A DNA stretch of 64,000 bases from Nostoc sp. FACHB-973 (GTDB lineage Bacteria > Cyanobacteriota > Cyanobacteriia > Cyanobacteriales > Nostocaceae), in contig NZ_JACJSJ010000010.1 in the NCBI RefSeq assembly GCF_014698115.1, positions 78,465 through 142,464 of the forward strand, written 5' to 3'. Both the position numbers and the translations under genes were made by a program. The notes below the pieces were generated by a model. The model had not been told where the DNA came from and made no database searches. It saw only the letters and a program-made list of their open reading frames with translations. Of the stretch, positions 17,557-27,258 are shown in pieces (the first letter of the stretch is position 1; every line of letters begins with the position of its first letter).

Positions 17557-19938
17557 ATGAGCGAAATAACCCAGAATTTGGAACTGCATAGTCCTAGTAT
17601 TACTCTTTATGCTTTCCATCTGCGAAACAGCATCAACCAAGGGAAAGAACCGACTGTAGCAGAAGCATCACAGTTGTGGGAACAGTTAGTTAATTTGGGT
17701 CATAAGCTTAATATCACAGAATTACAAAATCTGCAACAGAGACTTATTTGTTACCAAGATAATCAATATTTTCCACAAGCAGAAGATAGTCTTGGAGTTG
17801 AATATAGCAATCTGCTGCTTAATCAAGAACAAAGTTTAAACTTTCGGTTAATTCCCCAAACTGGCTCCTTAGAGCTTCAAGGTTTACTTTGCCCTTTTCG
17901 ATTACATGATTCTTATGCAATTGATTTAACTCTGTATTCTCAAGAGACTTTCAGTATACCACAATTAAGTAATCTTAATTCCGAAAATCTGCTGCTAGCT
18001 CCACAAATTCAAGCTTCTCTAGGACAAACATTATTGCTTTTTGGTCAACCAATAGCAGCACAAGAAAATTATCAAAATTTAGCTGATGCTTGTGTTAAAA
18101 AAATACTTTTAGAAAGAAACTCAACCGAGTTAATTGGTACAGGTTATCTGCTAGGAAATCCCATTTTTGAATATGAAAGCGCCCATACAGACCCTACTCA
18201 AAAACTGCATATTTTAGTTTGGTTTAAATGCCAAGATATGAACCAAAACCACATGGATAAAGTAGCTGAAATTCTACTATATCTGCTGTGGTGTCGTCAT
18301 AAAATTCAGTATGTTTATCATCAATCTCGGTGGTGCGATCGCCAAACCAAAAAACTTTACGGCAAATTGCAAGAGTACGAACGACGCTTTCATCAAATTA
18401 CTCAAGCTGCAAATCAGCAATGGCAGTTAAGGCAGTTGCAGGCAGAGTTACGGCAAATAGGCTTGGAGTATGCTCGCTACCTGGGGGAACTGTCAAACCA
18501 TAAAAATACAATAGCTGTCAACGAACAAAATTACAGAACTAAACTCCAAAAACTGGAATCGCTACCGGAAACTAGCTTAGGGTTATGGCAACAGTTTTTA
18601 CACCATGTCCGTAACAAATTGCAACAACAAATTAAAGCAGACATAAGCTTCTTAGAACCGATAAGCGATCGCTTACAACTTCTCAAAGCTACTGTCCAAG
18701 AAAGTATTGACACTGCACCAGTTGAAAGTCAATCCAGGTTTGGCGGTGACTCATGGGAGCAACCTGCTGTCACAAGTTTCCCGCAAAATTTACACTATCA
18801 TGAGCATGTAGCTGTAACAAATGATATGCCTGGGATTCCTGAAAATATATATCCTCGACTATGGAGAACTTTGTCGAATTGCGATCAGTTTAGGACTAAT
18901 GACCGACTAATCGATTTTTTTGATTCCAACGATGTGCTCAAACCGTGGTGTAATAATTTACCAGAAACTAGTAGTCGAGATGAACGAGCGCAGAGAGTAA
19001 TTGCTTACTTAGATGATGAATATCGCAATGATACCAAAGAAAATGTGTTAATGATACTGCTGCGTTTATTAACAAAGCAAATAGATCCAGTAAAGGAGTT
19101 GCATCAGACTTTATCTGAACTAATACAAGAACTTGAACCTATACTTGCACTTAAGTCTAATAGTAAGCCTAATCTCATAGTTTTACAAAGTATAGATGAA
19201 CGTAAAGCAGAAGCCAACCCCAAAGGTGAGCCGATGCCTTATATTGCAGCAGATGAGAAACTGCTGAATTGCGCTCGTGCAGTTGCTCGTGTGAGTGTCC
19301 CCAAAATTGTCAATGGGAACATGAGACAAATACCTACAGGTACGGGGTGGCTGGTAACTTCTGAACTGGCATTAACTTGTTGGCATGTTATTGAAGCCAG
19401 AGATCCTAAAAGGGAGCCACCAATTAGTGCATCTGACCTGCAAAAGCAAATAGCCAATAGCGTATTCACTTTTGACTTTACCCAAGCTGGCGTTGGGATT
19501 GAATATGGCTTGGTGCAAATGGAACACGACAATCTGGAATTAGATTATGCTGTTGTGCGGTTGCGTGATCGCCAGGATTCTCCTCTGCAACGCCGGAGAT
19601 TTCTCAGATTGGATGCAGACATAGATTTCAAGCTAGTGACGCAACTATATGTAATTCAGCATCCCAAAGGACAGCCGCAGCAGCGTTCTGGTGGATTTTA
19701 TAAGTCTGATTTGGATAGCAACCGTATTCTCCATAGCGCCCCTACCGAAGAAGGAACATCAGGAGCACCTGTATTGAATGTAACTAACTTTCAGGTAGTG
19801 GCATTGCACAACGGCGAAAACGAAACTCAAAAATTGCGGGAAGCCACGAAAATTCAAGCTATCTTGAGTGATTTGCAGCACAATCGTCCGAAACTGTACG
19901 ATGAAATTGTAGCTGCACAAAGCCAAAATCAGGAGTAA
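17557..19938 (+). CDS. EAD-like and trypsin-like peptidase protein of a vWA-MoxR conflict operon
   Basis: 793 residues. Residues 1-~260 are an unrecognised alpha/beta region, ~265-390 is coiled coil, and ~440-535 is a helical domain of the effector-associated domain (EAD) type. Residues ~570-780 form a trypsin-like serine peptidase. The triad is readable as His610 (LTCWHVIE), Asp663 (LDYAVVRL) and Ser735 (EGTSGAPVLN). No signal peptide is visible, so it should act in the cytoplasm. EAD plus trypsin-like peptidase is a known combination in vWA-MoxR-VMAP ternary systems, where EADs bring effectors together by homotypic contacts. It is first in a tightly packed series (3-base gap to the next gene). 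Whether the N-terminal half is the VMAP core could not be decided. Confidence 0.85.
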   Translation: MSEITQNLELHSPSITLYAFHLRNSINQGKEPTVAEASQLWEQLVNLGHKLNITELQNLQQRLICYQDNQYFPQAEDSLGVEYSNLLLNQEQSLNFRLIPQTGSLELQGLLCPFRLHDSYAIDLTLYSQETFSIPQLSNLNSENLLLAPQIQASLGQTLLLFGQPIAAQENYQNLADACVKKILLERNSTELIGTGYLLGNPIFEYESAHTDPTQKLHILVWFKCQDMNQNHMDKVAEILLYLLWCRHKIQYVYHQSRWCDRQTKKLYGKLQEYERRFHQITQAANQQWQLRQLQAELRQIGLEYARYLGELSNHKNTIAVNEQNYRTKLQKLESLPETSLGLWQQFLHHVRNKLQQQIKADISFLEPISDRLQLLKATVQESIDTAPVESQSRFGGDSWEQPAVTSFPQNLHYHEHVAVTNDMPGIPENIYPRLWRTLSNCDQFRTNDRLIDFFDSNDVLKPWCNNLPETSSRDERAQRVIAYLDDEYRNDTKENVLMILLRLLTKQIDPVKELHQTLSELIQELEPILALKSNSKPNLIVLQSIDERKAEANPKGEPMPYIAADEKLLNCARAVARVSVPKIVNGNMRQIPTGTGWLVTSELALTCWHVIEARDPKREPPISASDLQKQIANSVFTFDFTQAGVGIEYGLVQMEHDNLELDYAVVRLRDRQDSPLQRRRFLRLDADIDFKLVTQLYVIQHPKGQPQQRSGGFYKSDLDSNRILHSAPTEEGTSGAPVLNVTNFQVVALHNGENETQKLREATKIQAILSDLQHNRPKLYDEIVAAQSQNQE

Positions 19939-19941
19939 ATC

Positions 19942-21033
19942 ATGCCAACAGGTGCTAGTCAACCTTTTTACCTACAAGACCAACCTTCCCCTGCATTCAA
20001 CCTGGAATTAGACAACAGTTACTTCCTGGTGAAGCTACACGATGCTCAGGCATTTTTTCAAGCTAATTTCTTAGGTCAGGCTGATTTAGTCACATTTAGT
20101 TCTTCTGTGACAAGCTCCTTTCAACGCAATTCTCCTACCCAAAGCCTACATCAAATATCTACAATTCAAAGAAACACTCCTTGTCGTTTGGGTCTTAGCA
20201 CCAATTTAACTGAATGGCTGCCTGCCGGCTCTAGTGATTCATTGCAGATTAACATCAAATACACAGTGTTGCAGGGGAAACCCATACAAAAATTCGTAGA
20301 TCATATCAAACAAGCTGATTTAGTAGCTAAGTTGTCATTACGACCAGATTGGGCTGTAGCTGTCAAAGTTACTGATATTGTGGGCAGATTATTGAGTTAT
20401 CTAGCGCAGGAAGGCAGCCAAAAAAACCTGTTTACCTTAGTCATGGATTTCAACGTAGCGGATTTAAAAACTGGCTACTATCTTGTCTACGGTTCCCATA
20501 GCGATGAAGATTGGCCTTCACCTCAATTTCTGCAAATTGATGCAGATAAACGCTTAAGAGATAAAACTAGCGGAAGTTTGCTTAATCGTCTTTCTTATGC
20601 CGTCATTCAAGTGTTAGGAATTAAGAGATTGAGCCAGGAAGAGTTCCGCGATGAACCTTGGTGGCTACTATTGCAAACAGTCAAAGAACATATACTTGAC
20701 TCTGTTCTTACTACTGAACTAGAACGCCGACAAAAAATAGGTGAATGGCTTTTCGTTCTCAGACGGGTCAAAGAATTAGCTCTCAAGCGGCGCGAATTCT
20801 TATTACCAGAAATAGAAGAAATTATTGCTACTGCTCAAATAGAGGTAGAAACCAAATTACAACCAAGTAGCACAGCAGAAGCGGCTGGTATTGGTGATGA
20901 ATTACCTGATGATTTGCAGGATATCTTGGGTGTGGAGACTGAAGGAGAACTGCAAGAATTAGTGAGAGATTATCAGGATGCCTTGGAGATATCCCAGCAA
21001 TTGCTGGAGCAGTATAAACTGTTGGGAGATTGA
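19942..21033 (+). CDS. Unrecognised 363-aa protein of the vWA-MoxR operon
   Basis: ATG 19942 lies three bases after the upstream stop, with AGGAG overlapping the end of that gene. Residues 1-~230 look mixed alpha/beta, with a Ser/Thr-rich stretch near 50-75; the C-terminal third is helical and charged, with ELQELVRDYQDALE near the end. No catalytic motif, signal peptide or membrane segment is visible. No family was recognised. The position between the peptidase and the EAD/iSTAND gene suggests a structural or adaptor part of the same complex. A gasdermin-like pore former was considered; no N-terminal Cys or glycine-rich hairpins support it. Confidence 0.75.
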   Translation: MPTGASQPFYLQDQPSPAFNLELDNSYFLVKLHDAQAFFQANFLGQADLVTFSSSVTSSFQRNSPTQSLHQISTIQRNTPCRLGLSTNLTEWLPAGSSDSLQINIKYTVLQGKPIQKFVDHIKQADLVAKLSLRPDWAVAVKVTDIVGRLLSYLAQEGSQKNLFTLVMDFNVADLKTGYYLVYGSHSDEDWPSPQFLQIDADKRLRDKTSGSLLNRLSYAVIQVLGIKRLSQEEFRDEPWWLLLQTVKEHILDSVLTTELERRQKIGEWLFVLRRVKELALKRREFLLPEIEEIIATAQIEVETKLQPSSTAEAAGIGDELPDDLQDILGVETEGELQELVRDYQDALEISQQLLEQYKLLGD

Positions 21034-21036
21034 TTG

Positions 21037-22161
21037 GTGGAACTACCATCTGACCTGTATTCGGAATGCAAAAAAGTTTTTCTTACTTGTCCGCAATTTA
21101 AAAATTATGACAGTCTTTATGCATTTTGCAAAGCACAAAAAGAATTCTCTTTTTTAGTAGCCGAGCTAGTAGAAGAAAAAAGTCGATTATATCTAGTGAT
21201 GAATAATCTACCTATACTTCTCGAAAGTAGACATGCACAGTATGGTTGTATATTTCCCCAGTTTGTGCAATCCTTACGAGATAATTGTCATCAAGATAAC
21301 GCCCGTTGGAGCGAAATTAATGATTTATATGTCAAAGTTGAACAAATTTCAGTTCAAGCTCAAGCATTAGATACACAATTTTTTCTAGATAAGCAAAAAC
21401 TTTTTCACTCGATTCTCGATATTGACTTTGACGAGCAGGAAGATAAAGTAATAACATCTCTAGACTGGCAAAAATTTCCTCACAAAACAGCAGCTTTCTT
21501 AGTTCATGGTAATCATCAATTTGGGCAATTACCTTTAGTTACTCGACTGTTGCAATTACAAGAATTAAAAAATGGGGAACGCAGAGAAATTATTGTTAAA
21601 CTTAGCAATCAGAAGAACATTAATGATGTCTGGGAGGAAGTTGGGCGAAGGTTTGTTCATGGCAACCAGCCTACTGGCTTATCGCCAGAACAAATAAGGG
21701 ATAAAATTTTTCAAGCATTGCGATTTCAAAATTTAATTTTTATATTTTATGAAATTTATCAAAGCGATAGATTGAGTTTTTTAGATGAATTAATTCAATA
21801 TTTTTGGCAACCTATTGTAGAACAAGCTAATCACAAAGAAACATATTTGGTGATGTTTTTAATTGATAATAAAGGAGGAGTCTGTACATCAGGAGTTTCT
21901 TTGGCTGAGGAAGTTAATCACCCACAATACCCCAAAATTCCCTTAAGCTTACTCCTCGACACAAAATTTCCCCGTACAAAGCTAGCTAGTTGGTTGCGAG
22001 TAGCAGTCAGAGACAAGGTAGTACCTGAAAGTTTATGTGTTGATATATTACTGGAAAATTCTCAAGAAGTTGTTCCTGAGCTTGTTTACGAAAAAATTTG
22101 TCAGTACTGTAATACCAGTTGGGAAAGAGAATTAGCACAAAAGTTGATTCAGGTGTTCTAG
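21037..22161 (+). CDS. EAD-like plus inactive STAND (iSTAND)-like protein
   Basis: Start taken as GTG 21037, with GGGAG at 21024-21028; TTG 21034 is the alternative. The protein has ~374 residues. Residues ~10-95 are a helical domain resembling EADs. Residues ~150-300 resemble a STAND-type NTPase whose P-loop is degraded: where GxxGxGKT is expected the sequence is AFLVHGNHQFGQLPLV, without the Lys-Thr. A hydrophobic Walker-B-like strand (LIFIFYEIY) keeps one acidic residue. This matches the inactive STAND domain described in vWA-MoxR conflict systems, thought to sense or bridge rather than hydrolyse NTP. The family call is by pattern only. Confidence 0.7.
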   Translation: MELPSDLYSECKKVFLTCPQFKNYDSLYAFCKAQKEFSFLVAELVEEKSRLYLVMNNLPILLESRHAQYGCIFPQFVQSLRDNCHQDNARWSEINDLYVKVEQISVQAQALDTQFFLDKQKLFHSILDIDFDEQEDKVITSLDWQKFPHKTAAFLVHGNHQFGQLPLVTRLLQLQELKNGERREIIVKLSNQKNINDVWEEVGRRFVHGNQPTGLSPEQIRDKIFQALRFQNLIFIFYEIYQSDRLSFLDELIQYFWQPIVEQANHKETYLVMFLIDNKGGVCTSGVSLAEEVNHPQYPKIPLSLLLDTKFPRTKLASWLRVAVRDKVVPESLCVDILLENSQEVVPELVYEKICQYCNTSWERELAQKLIQVF

Positions 22162-22182
22162 TTGGAAAGGAAAATTAACATA

Positions 22183-23109
22183 ATGGTTGATTCAGTAATA
22201 CCCCGCATTTATACAGGTAAATCCGAATTTGATGGGCGTGAGCCTTATATACCCGCGCCTGAGTTGATTGAAGCAGTAAATCTGACAATTTTTTTACAAA
22301 AACGCCCTTTGTTGCTCAAAGGAGAACCGGGTTGTGGTAAAACTCGCTTGGCTCGTGCTGTGGCTGATGAACTAGGTTTACCTTATGAGTCTTGGTATAT
22401 CCAGTCTACTACTAGGGCAAACGATGGTTTTTACACTTATGATGCGATCGCTCGTCTTCAGGATGCCCAAATAGCACAGCATGATGAGCAGAGACGCTCA
22501 AAAGTGAATGACCCTAAAAATTATATCAAGCTTGGCCCTTTAGGACGTGCGTTTCAGAACTCACTGGACAATTCGCAACGTACTGTAGTTCTTATCGATG
22601 AAATTGATAAAGCCGATATTGACTTTCCCAACGATTTACTTCAAGCATTAGATGAGGGACGATTTACCATTCAAGAAACAGGAGAGGAAATCAAAGCAAA
22701 TCCAGACTACCTTCCAATTATATTTATTACTAGCAATGATGAGAAAGATTTACCTGATGCTTTCCTACGTCGTTGCTTATTCCACTATATTAAATTTCCT
22801 CAAGAATCTGAATTAATTAACATTATTAACGCCCACTTCCAGAACTCAAAACCATCAGTTATAGCAGCAGCTGTTAGACGCTTTCAACTACTGCGAAACA
22901 AGATGGAAAAAAATATTGGTAAAACTGGTAAAAAAGTGAGTACCAGTGAGTTAATTGACTGGTTTACAATCTTGCGAGAATATCCCGAAGATGAGATTTT
23001 GAGTAAACTCGAAGGAGAACTTCCATTTGCTGGAGTTTTATTAAAGTATTGGAAGGATTATCGGGACTACTTGCTTCCGTCACGGGAGGAGAAAAATGAA
23101 TCCCGTTGA
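22183..23109 (+). CDS. MoxR-family AAA+ ATPase
   Basis: Start ATG 22183, preceded by GGAAAGG; the frame opens at 22162. About 308 residues. Walker A GEPGCGKT is at residues 47-54, Walker B is VVLIDEIDKAD, sensor 1 is FITSNDEKDLPD, and the arginine finger region is FLRRCLFH. MoxR ATPases work with vWA proteins as chaperone-like switches, and the next gene, overlapping by 14 bases, is a vWA protein. In ternary conflict systems this pair is proposed to gate the effectors by ATP hydrolysis. Confidence 0.95.
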   Translation: MVDSVIPRIYTGKSEFDGREPYIPAPELIEAVNLTIFLQKRPLLLKGEPGCGKTRLARAVADELGLPYESWYIQSTTRANDGFYTYDAIARLQDAQIAQHDEQRRSKVNDPKNYIKLGPLGRAFQNSLDNSQRTVVLIDEIDKADIDFPNDLLQALDEGRFTIQETGEEIKANPDYLPIIFITSNDEKDLPDAFLRRCLFHYIKFPQESELINIINAHFQNSKPSVIAAAVRRFQLLRNKMEKNIGKTGKKVSTSELIDWFTILREYPEDEILSKLEGELPFAGVLLKYWKDYRDYLLPSREEKNESR

Positions 23110-24298
23110 AATTCCTTTACTCAATGCTTTGTTAATTTTATTTAATAAATTGCGGTCATACGGTTTTCCCTTGGGTGTGGAAGATTATATGTTGGCGATA
23201 CAGGCATTGCAAGGTGGATTTGGTATGGGCGATCGCCAAACATTAGAGCGATTGTGCTGTACACTATGGACAAAATCTGAGCAAGAAGCACGTTTACTCA
23301 ATCGGCTTTTTGATGAAGTGCTAGCTCAACCCCAAACTCATATAAATCAATCTTCCACTACCGAACCATTAAAACCTGCTGTCGAAACAGCTAAAAAAAC
23401 CGAAACGCCTCAACCTGTAAATTCATTAACAAAGCCAGAAGAAACTGTCGGTTCTTCTACATCAACACCTATTTCCGAAGAACCTAATCAGCCAACTCAG
23501 CCTCAAAAACCCCTTACTGAACCAAGTCCAACTGCTGATATAGTGCAAGAAATTGAACCGGAACAGGTAATTCAAGCAGTTCGCAGCAATCAGCCTAGTA
23601 GCTTTGAAACAAGTTACTACTCCACAGATTTATCAGCTGAATACCTACCAGTAACTAGTAGAGAGATGAAGCAAGGTTGGCGTTTTTTACGTCGCCACGT
23701 GCGCGAAGGTACATTGAAGGAGTTAGATATAGCGGGTACGCTAGAAAAAAATTGTCGCTACGGGATTTTACCTGAACTAGAGATGATGCCACGCTATACC
23801 AATCAAGTTAAACTGGTATTACTGGTTGATCAAGGTGGCTCAATGGTGCCTTTTCATCATCTCTCCCGTCAATTAATAGACAAAGCTAAACGGGGTGGAA
23901 ACATTAAGCAAACCAGTGTTTATTACTTCCAGAACTATCCTGAAAAATATCTTTTTAGTGACCCAACTAGACTGGAAGCTCAACGAATTACAAATTTTCT
24001 GGAATCTATTGATAGAAAAACATCCTTACTAATTGTTAGCGATGCTGGGGCTGCGCGAGGTAACTATAATCCAGAACGAATTGAGTATACGCAAAAGTTT
24101 GTTGAGCAACTTCAGCAATCAGTAAATTATTATGCTTGGTTGAATCCCATGCCTAACGATAGTTGGCAGTATACCACTGCTGATAAAATTGCTCGTTTTG
24201 TGCCAATGTTTGAAATGAGTCGTGAGGGACTGAGTGCAGCCATTAATACTTTACGCGGTCGCCACGTTTACTGGGAGCATCCTTACCAGTGGATGTAA
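23096..24298 (+). CDS. vWA-domain protein partner of MoxR
   Basis: 400 residues, with GGAGGA upstream of ATG 23096, inside the end of the MoxR gene. An N-terminal helical domain (~1-80, LLNALLILFNKLRSYGFPLG) is followed by a Pro/Thr/Gln-rich linker (~80-170) and a C-terminal vWA fold. The MIDAS metal site begins at Asp245 (DQGGS, fitting DxGxS), and a later acidic site is IVSDAGAARGNY. The N-terminal helical pattern is typical of cyanobacterial conflict-system vWA proteins. The stop TAA overlaps the next ATG (TAATG at 24296-24300). Confidence 0.9.
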   Translation: MNPVEIPLLNALLILFNKLRSYGFPLGVEDYMLAIQALQGGFGMGDRQTLERLCCTLWTKSEQEARLLNRLFDEVLAQPQTHINQSSTTEPLKPAVETAKKTETPQPVNSLTKPEETVGSSTSTPISEEPNQPTQPQKPLTEPSPTADIVQEIEPEQVIQAVRSNQPSSFETSYYSTDLSAEYLPVTSREMKQGWRFLRRHVREGTLKELDIAGTLEKNCRYGILPELEMMPRYTNQVKLVLLVDQGGSMVPFHHLSRQLIDKAKRGGNIKQTSVYYFQNYPEKYLFSDPTRLEAQRITNFLESIDRKTSLLIVSDAGAARGNYNPERIEYTQKFVEQLQQSVNYYAWLNPMPNDSWQYTTADKIARFVPMFEMSREGLSAAINTLRGRHVYWEHPYQWM

Positions 24299-27081
24299 TG
24301 ATAGTTACTATGAGTGAAGCTAGAGCAACAAATTTGGACATAGCTATGGAGCGAATCTTAGGATTTGCCCAAAAATTTGAGCAAGCGCACTTTGATTTAG
24401 CTTGTCATGCAGCATTTCCACAGACACTCACGCCAGATTTACTTTACCAAATTTGGCTGCGCTTTGTACCCCAAGCTCCCTGGACAGCAGTTGCTCGCAT
24501 ACTTCTGTCTCGTTTGTGTCGTGAGGTGGGTTATGAACTTTACGAAATGGATGTTGCTGTGCGAAATTTGTTGCTAATAGAACTTAAGGAAGATGAGCGT
24601 TTTGGTGAACAGCAATTAGATAAATTAGCTGATTTTTATACCCATTATTTAAGACAGCAATTTGGCAGCGAAGAAGGTCAGGAAGAAGATTTAACCCAGC
24701 CTCAATATTGGATAGCACTTGCTTCTACTAAGTCAAAACAACTGAGTCGTGAATTAGCAAAAGCTATTGATTCAAGGTTGAAACAAAAAAACTGGAAAGA
24801 ACTGTTTCGTTTAGTGTCATTTATAGAAGCTGTTCCAGAAGCCTTAGTGGAATTTGAAGCACCACTGATTACTTATGCTCTTGGAATGTTGAGTTACACT
24901 ACTGGGGATTTAGAGCGTGCGGCAGAAGAATTTAGCAAATTAACAAGGCGCGAACGTCAGGTTGAGATTGCTGGAGTAACTTTATCAATTCCTGATGAAG
25001 TTACTTTATTTGAGATTGATTATCACACTGATTTAGATAATACAATTTTAATTTTGTTTTCAGCCCCTCTACTTGATGAATACTTATCACCAGTACAGAA
25101 TTTATCAATCCAGGAAGAAATTGATGCCATTGCTTTGGTGTTAGAGAATATATCCCACCCTATAGCAGTGGAAATAGTGATTAAAATAGCTACTTCCCAG
25201 ACTCTACAAGATGTGCTGTCTCATCGTGTCAAACCACTGATTATTCATTTTATTGGTCATGGAATGAAAGATGGGGATAGTACAGCTTTGGTTTTAGAAG
25301 ATGAAGTGGGAATTACTCGCTATTTTAGTGAAGAAGAACTAGCGATCGCTTTATCAAATCAACAGCAACCACCCTGTCAATTAGCATTATTAAATGCCTC
25401 TCATTCAGAAAAGTTAGCTCAAGCTTTTATAAAAGCAGGAGTGCCTCATGTCATAGCGGTTAACGCTGAAGATAAAATTTTAGATATTGCAGCCCGATGC
25501 TTTTCTCGACGACTTTATCAGGCATTATTCAATCAAGATTCAGTTGTGAATAGTTTTTTATTAAGTCGTAATGCAGTTAGACTTGATGACCAATTAAGAA
25601 AAATCTTTAATTCTCAAACTTTTCAGCAAGGTGTTAATTTCGATGAAGCCTTAAAATTTCGATTGCTACCTCAAGCTTCTCATCATGAATCGTTGATTAT
25701 AGAACCAGCAAATTCTCACCAGGTTATCTATCCTCAGTGGTCAAATACTAATATTCCCCGTGAAGATTCAAACTTTGTAGGACGCAGAAACGAAATACAT
25801 CAGGTAATTAAAGTACTGGTAGACACAGAGAAACGTTGTATTGCTCTACATGGTATGGGAGGAATAGGTAAAACTGCCTTAGCTTATGCCATTGGTCAGT
25901 GGTTACATGAGCGCGATCGCTATAAGGATGGGGTTTGGTTTATTAGTTTGGGCAATACTGATTCTGTAGGTACACTAATTACCAAAATTAAACAGAGCCT
26001 TGAATTAAAAAGTTTTGCTTTAGAAAAAGAGTTAAGGGGTAGACAAGTATTTTTAATACTCGATGATTTAGATAGCTTAATTGAGAAAGAATCTAATGAA
26101 CTCATTGAACTTTTGAACTCACTTTTAGAACAGTGTCCTCATTTAAGACTGTTGTTAACTTCCCGTTATTCTCTTGTCAGTGATATTGTTTATTACCATC
26201 AAGAAGAAGTTTGTAGCATGGGAGCATCAGAAACGAGAGAAATATTTAAAAAGTATGCTCCATCACCAGCACAATGGGGAAATAATGATGATTTGGCAGA
26301 AAATTTTAATCTTTTAGTACAGTTTCTGGATGGTTATCCTTTACCCATTAAACTTGCAGCATCTTATATGGCAGAAACTCAATGTACTCTCAAGATGCTG
26401 TGTGACGACTTGGAGATTGAACCACTTGAAGTTCTTAGTTCTTATTCTCCTGAAGCAAGAAAAGAAAGAAGTCTGCGGATAACATTGGAGCGTTCTTTTG
26501 AGATGTTATCACCAGAAGGGCAAGATATATTTCCTTTGTTGGCTTTCTTTCCTAGTGGGTTGAGTCGGGATTTAGCGAGGGCTGTTTGGGGTAGAAACGG
26601 AAATAAGGCTGTAATAGAACTGTTCAAGTTTTCAATGGCAGAAAAGTCTTCTACTGCATCTGATTGGAGAGTAACTTTACCCGAACCCGCCCGTACTTAC
26701 GCAGAAAGTAAATTGCAAAAAGGAAGAGGAATTGACTATCTTGCTTTGAAAGTTTTGGATTTCTATAATGGCAATTTCTGCAACACAATTCTCCAGCTTT
26801 TTGGTAATGGAGACGAGAAGAAAGGGCAGCAGTTGCTTCTGCAAGAAAACTCAAACTTAATTTTATTTCTTCAATGGGGTTATGACCATGAGACGAGTTC
26901 AGATAAAATCTGTCGCACTGCAAGGATAACAGCTTCATTAAGTCCTTATTGGCGATGGATTGAAAAAAACCAAGACCCTTTGCTTAGATTACATTTGGCT
27001 TTAGCAGCAGCTCAAAGAAACCAGGATCAAGAGGGAGAAGATTTAGTGAGAAATGCGATCATTAGTATGAGTAAAAACTGA
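24298..27081 (+). CDS. Pseudo-CHAT/NB-ARC STAND protein
   Basis: 927 residues from ATG 24298; GTG 24289 and ATG 24310 are alternatives. Residues 1-~120 are an N-terminal domain common in cyanobacterial conflict proteins (LTPDLLYQIWLRF, VGYELYEMDVAVRN). Residues ~240-430 form a CHAT-like domain with His321 kept (FIGHG), but the Cys position is Ser368 (LLNASHSE). NB-ARC follows from ~500, with P-loop GMGGIGKT (~519-527), Walker B VFLILDDLD and sensor LLLTSR, then a winged-helix-like region. STAND proteins oligomerise on ligand binding and usually trigger an effector. Here the attached protease appears catalytically dead, so it may act as a sensor or scaffold for the other peptidases. Confidence 0.88.
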   Translation: MIVTMSEARATNLDIAMERILGFAQKFEQAHFDLACHAAFPQTLTPDLLYQIWLRFVPQAPWTAVARILLSRLCREVGYELYEMDVAVRNLLLIELKEDERFGEQQLDKLADFYTHYLRQQFGSEEGQEEDLTQPQYWIALASTKSKQLSRELAKAIDSRLKQKNWKELFRLVSFIEAVPEALVEFEAPLITYALGMLSYTTGDLERAAEEFSKLTRRERQVEIAGVTLSIPDEVTLFEIDYHTDLDNTILILFSAPLLDEYLSPVQNLSIQEEIDAIALVLENISHPIAVEIVIKIATSQTLQDVLSHRVKPLIIHFIGHGMKDGDSTALVLEDEVGITRYFSEEELAIALSNQQQPPCQLALLNASHSEKLAQAFIKAGVPHVIAVNAEDKILDIAARCFSRRLYQALFNQDSVVNSFLLSRNAVRLDDQLRKIFNSQTFQQGVNFDEALKFRLLPQASHHESLIIEPANSHQVIYPQWSNTNIPREDSNFVGRRNEIHQVIKVLVDTEKRCIALHGMGGIGKTALAYAIGQWLHERDRYKDGVWFISLGNTDSVGTLITKIKQSLELKSFALEKELRGRQVFLILDDLDSLIEKESNELIELLNSLLEQCPHLRLLLTSRYSLVSDIVYYHQEEVCSMGASETREIFKKYAPSPAQWGNNDDLAENFNLLVQFLDGYPLPIKLAASYMAETQCTLKMLCDDLEIEPLEVLSSYSPEARKERSLRITLERSFEMLSPEGQDIFPLLAFFPSGLSRDLARAVWGRNGNKAVIELFKFSMAEKSSTASDWRVTLPEPARTYAESKLQKGRGIDYLALKVLDFYNGNFCNTILQLFGNGDEKKGQQLLLQENSNLILFLQWGYDHETSSDKICRTARITASLSPYWRWIEKNQDPLLRLHLALAAAQRNQDQEGEDLVRNAIISMSKN

Positions 27082-27141
27082 AAGGGATATTAACAACTTG
27101 CAGTTTATTCATAAGCATTATGAATAAGCTGAGGGTTTTGC

Positions 27142-27249
27142 CTTAATCGCTGCTGCACAGCCTAGCAAAAAGCACAAGAGTCACCAGATAATACCCAGCC
27201 GTTTCGGGAACCTTTTTATTGGGCAGCATTCTCTGTTATTGGTGCTTAG
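27142..27249 (+). pseudogene. Remnant of a CHAT gene C-terminus
   Basis: One frame gives LNRCCTA, a stop, then QPFREPFYWAAFSVIGA and a stop. This is the terminal tail of the array CHAT proteins (compare QPFASPFYWAAFCAIGQ at the end of the gene at 13488). No upstream CHAT sequence is left, so most of a gene has been deleted. Its last bases supply the AGGAG used by the next gene. Confidence 0.8.
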
Positions 27250-27258
27250 GAGTAAAAA

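Noticed and set aside
19942..21033. Possible bacterial gasdermin as CHAT substrate
   Set aside because: Length and N-terminus do not fit, and no gasdermin-like motif could be read; left as unknown.
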